Shown here piece by piece: positions 61,804 through 64,000 of a stretch of DNA of 64,000 nucleotides. The position numbers and the translations under genes are program-made. Under the pieces are notes generated by a model that worked only from the letters and a program-made list of their open reading frames with translations, was not told the origin of the DNA and did not search any database. How positions within the stretch are numbered: the first letter of the stretch is position 1; the number at the start of each line of letters is the position of its first letter. The DNA is taken from positions 13,336 to 77,335 of the forward strand of contig JBKBOJ010000002.1 in NCBI GenBank assembly GCA_046294815.1, read 5' to 3'. This DNA is from Pelomonas sp046294815 (lineage in GTDB: Bacteria > Pseudomonadota > Gammaproteobacteria > Burkholderiales > Burkholderiaceae_C).

Positions 61804-61965
61804 CCGTCTCTCCTCGCCGCCGCAATGCCGGGGCGGCGCAACGCGCTCTTCGGGGGCTTGATCCCTGTCGTCGGGCTGAGATTGTCACATCGCGATACCA
61901 GCGCTGTCGATGGGATGGCAAGCGCAATCTGGGGGCGGGCGGCATACCGCAAACGCAAGTGGATC

Positions 61966-61979
61966 GACAGGCTCCTAGG
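61966..61979. repeat. Dispersed-repeat end covering the gshA stop
   Basis: GACAGGCTCCTAGG is identical to 16451-16464. It straddles the gshA stop codon: the TAG (61975-61977 on -) lies inside the repeat. The upstream spacer (61804-61965) holds nothing else recognised. Confidence 0.6.
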
Positions 61980-63240
61980 CTGCCTCGGCCTCCGCCTGCG
62001 GGTCGGTGGCCTCCAGCTCATAGCTGGCCGCCAGCATCGCCAGCCGGCCGATGACGCCGTACATGTAGAAGCGGTTGGGTGCGCTGACGCCGGGTTTTTC
62101 GCCGGGGCGCGGCAGGTGCAGCGAGTCGGCAAAGGCCAGCGGCACATAGCTGGCGCCGGGCGCGTTCAGGTTCTCGTCGATGCCGCGGCTGGCGTGCACG
62201 CGGTAGTAGCCGCCCACCACGTAGCGGTCCATGGTGCAGACCACCGGCTCGGCCACGGCCTGGTGCACGCGCTCGTGGGTGGGCACGCCCTCTTGCACGA
62301 TGACTTCCAGGCCCAGGTTCTCGGGCAGCCGGGACGGCAGGGTCTCGATGTCCTTGGCGTCGCGCACCGTCATCACGCCGCGGCCGTAGCTGCCCACGTC
62401 GCTCTTGATGATGACGAAGGGGCGCTCATTGATGCCGTACTCCTTGTACTTGCGGCGCACCTTGGTGAGCTGAGCGTCGGCGGCCGTCTGCAAGGCCTCC
62501 AGCCCCTTCTTGCCCTGCAGGTCCACGCGAGTGGACATGGGCGTGATCAGCCAGGGGTCCATGCCCAGCAGCTTGGCGAAGCGCTTGGCCACCTCCTCAT
62601 AGGCGCGCATGTGCTGGCTCTTGCGCCGCACGCCCCAGCCGGCGTGCAGCGGCGGCAGCAGGTACTGCTCGTGCAGGCCCATCAGCTGCGGCGGCGTGCC
62701 GCCGGCCAGGTCGCTGTTGAGCAGGATGGTGCAGGGGTCGAAGCCCTTGAGCATCAGCCGCCCGCGCTTGCGCATCAGCGGCTCGATCAGCAGCGTGCCG
62801 CCGTTGGCCAGCTGCAGTTCCTCGGGCTCCTTCTGGGCCGGGTCCAGGCCGCCCAGGCGCACGTTCAGGCCGGCCTGCGTGAAGATGCGCACCAGCACGG
62901 CCAGGTGCTCCAGGTAGAAGCTGCAGCGCACGCCGGGCTCGGGGATGAGCAGCAGGTTGCGCGCCTCGGGGCAGATCTTCTCGATGGCCGCCATGGCCGC
63001 CTGCACGGCCTGCGGCAGCATGTCGTCGGTCAAGTGGTTGAAGCCGCTGGGGAAGAGGTTGGTGTCCACGGGCGCGAGCTTGAAGCCGGCATTGCGCAGG
63101 TCCACCGACGCGTAGAACGTGGGCGTGTGCTCCATCCATTCCAGCCTGAACCAGCGCTCGGTCGCCGGCATGGACTCCAGGATGCGGGCCTCCAGCTCGT
63201 TGATGGGGCCGTTCAGGGCGGTGATCAGATGGGGAACCAT
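61975..63240 (-). CDS. gshA: Glutamate-cysteine ligase (betaproteobacterial type)
   Basis: A 421-residue enzyme of the GshA family found in betaproteobacteria and acidithiobacilli (TIGR02049), unlike the E. coli fold. It makes gamma-glutamylcysteine for glutathione. Marks are VDTNLFPSGFNHL, LLLIPEPGVRCSFYLEHLA, GRLMLKGFDPCTILLNSDLAGG in parts, and FVIIKSDVGSYGRGVMTV in an ATP-grasp-like domain. The protein is cytoplasmic. gshB normally adjoins in related bacteria; here the upstream gene is a GGDEF protein. Its TAG stop is supplied by a dispersed repeat. Confidence 0.95.
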   Translation of the reverse strand: MVPHLITALNGPINELEARILESMPATERWFRLEWMEHTPTFYASVDLRNAGFKLAPVDTNLFPSGFNHLTDDMLPQAVQAAMAAIEKICPEARNLLLIPEPGVRCSFYLEHLAVLVRIFTQAGLNVRLGGLDPAQKEPEELQLANGGTLLIEPLMRKRGRLMLKGFDPCTILLNSDLAGGTPPQLMGLHEQYLLPPLHAGWGVRRKSQHMRAYEEVAKRFAKLLGMDPWLITPMSTRVDLQGKKGLEALQTAADAQLTKVRRKYKEYGINERPFVIIKSDVGSYGRGVMTVRDAKDIETLPSRLPENLGLEVIVQEGVPTHERVHQAVAEPVVCTMDRYVVGGYYRVHASRGIDENLNAPGASYVPLAFADSLHLPRPGEKPGVSAPNRFYMYGVIGRLAMLAASYELEATDPQAEAEAA

Positions 63241-63293
63241 GGCCGAATGATGTCAGAAGCAGCGGGGGCGGCAGTTGGGGGCGGTCTTCGGGA

Positions 63294-64000
63294 TCACAAG
63301 ACGCCCTCGGCGCAGCAGGTGCGGCCGCGGCCGGCGTGCTTGGCCCGGTAGAGCTGATCGTCGGCCCGCTGGATGGCCGCGGCCAGCGTCTCGCCGGCCT
63401 GCACGCGCACCGCGCCGGCGCTGAAGTCGACCGGGAAGCCCAGGCTGGCCTCGCAGCGGTGCCGCAGCGCCTGATGCAGCCGGGCATCCAGCCGGCCGAA
63501 GGCGTCGGGCTCGCAGTGGCGCAGCAGCAGGCAGAACTCCTCGCCACCGTAGCGACCCACCAGATCGCTGGCCCGCAGCTCGCCGCGCAACACCTCGCCG
63601 GCCAGCTTAAGCACCTCGTCGCCCACCGGGTGGCCGCGCTCGTCGTTGATGCGCTTGAAGTGGTCCAGGTCCAGCATCAGCAGCACCGCGGCATCATTGT
63701 CGGCCGCGCCCAGCGCGCGGCCGGCGCGGTTCATCCATTCGCGGCGGTTGAGCAGGCCGGTCAGCGTGTCCAGCGACGCCAGCCGCACCAGCGCCTGTTC
63801 CGCCGCATCGCGGTGCGCCAGCAGAAAGCCCATGGTGCCCAGCACCAGGCTGGCGTTCAGCAGCATCAGCGACGCGAAGTTCAGGGGATGCGGGGAGATG
63901 AAGCTCGGATAGACCTCGGGCCAGCCCAGCACCAGCGCGGCCCGCCCCAGCGTGCACAGCGCATTGGCCGCCGCCGCCCCGCCACACAGCCAGCGCCAGC
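63294..64000 (-). CDS. Membrane GGDEF diguanylate cyclase (partial, cut by window edge)
   Basis: The frame stays open to base 64000, so the N-terminus is missing. A GTG at 63932 should not be taken as the start. The visible part has at least two membrane segments (ANALCTLGRAALVLGW, then LNFASLMLLNASLVLGTMGFL) followed by a GGDEF domain. DTLTGLLNRREWM opens it, the catalytic motif is GRYGGEEFCLLL, and the RxxD inhibitory site (RASD) is five residues before. It should make cyclic di-GMP. It is 53 bp from gshA on the same strand. Confidence 0.93.
   Translation of the reverse strand, partial: WRWLCGGAAAANALCTLGRAALVLGWPEVYPSFISPHPLNFASLMLLNASLVLGTMGFLLAHRDAAEQALVRLASLDTLTGLLNRREWMNRAGRALGAADNDAAVLLMLDLDHFKRINDERGHPVGDEVLKLAGEVLRGELRASDLVGRYGGEEFCLLLRHCEPDAFGRLDARLHQALRHRCEASLGFPVDFSAGAVRVQAGETLAAAIQRADDQLYRAKHAGRGRTCCAEGVL

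Overview
The window is GC-rich, gene-dense bacterial chromosome with many 1-8 bp stop/start overlaps. Gene content points to a betaproteobacterium of the order Burkholderiales, most likely the Roseateles/Rubrivivax/Leptothrix group. Supporting genes are the betaproteobacterial type of glutamate-cysteine ligase, a membrane-anchored cytochrome c5, kdsD-kdsC-lptC, YhdP followed by a Nit-type amidase, an Anbu peptidase, a GlyGly-CTERM protease with its rhombosortase, and ProQ. No phage, plasmid, insertion sequence, rRNA operon or CRISPR array is visible. The species is inferred, not proven.

Layout. 1-3.2 kb: ilvE, a small zinc-finger protein, an NTF2-like protein, a YheT-type hydrolase and a protein of unknown function, all on +. 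They converge at a shared terminator with a membrane cytochrome c5. Then come tRNA-Arg(CCG) with its own terminator and a SulP transporter. 6-10 kb: an isolated Anbu proteasome homologue coupled to an alpha/beta hydrolase, nadC with an FAH-family enzyme, and rlpA, whose start codon overlaps the divergent FAH start. 10-13 kb: a two-component system divergent from a PAP2 phosphatase, then a decayed beta-propeller gene. 13-16 kb: kdsD-kdsC-lptC-SDR (Kdo and LPS transport). 16-24 kb: a glycine-rich RRM protein, a membrane protein, a metal/corrinoid receptor, marC, a GMC oxidoreductase, a B12-type radical SAM protein and an orphan ParA.

24-34 kb: an M16 peptidase, an AEC permease, a PAS-containing histidine kinase and topoisomerase III on -, then a SET-domain methyltransferase, birA and a membrane-anchored protein on +. 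34-47 kb: the GlyGly-CTERM subtilase, a GST, an unknown protein, the rhombosortase and glnE on -, then yhdP, a solute-binding-like protein and a Nit amidase. 47-53 kb: a lipoprotein and a TctDE-like two-component system on -, divergent from a heme-binding HAMP sensor followed by a Ser/Thr kinase with a duplicated C-terminal domain. 53-64 kb: an RNA methyltransferase-like protein, a redoxin with DsbD, a DTW-domain protein, a leucyl aminopeptidase, ProQ, a DUF4197 protein, a GAF-GGDEF protein, gshA, and a second GGDEF protein cut by the window edge.

Three points recur. Signal transduction is abundant: three histidine kinases, two response regulators, a Ser/Thr kinase and two diguanylate cyclases. 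Envelope maintenance is prominent: LPS, RlpA, YhdP, DsbD and rhombosortase. Two families of short dispersed repeats are present, one intergenic (about 16.4, 37.4, 46.5 and 62.0 kb) and one apparently inserted in frame in glnE and yhdP. The best candidates for new biology are the heme-sensor/Ser-Thr-kinase pair at 50-52.5 kb, the solitary Anbu at 6 kb, and the radical SAM/ParA pair at 21.5-24.2 kb.
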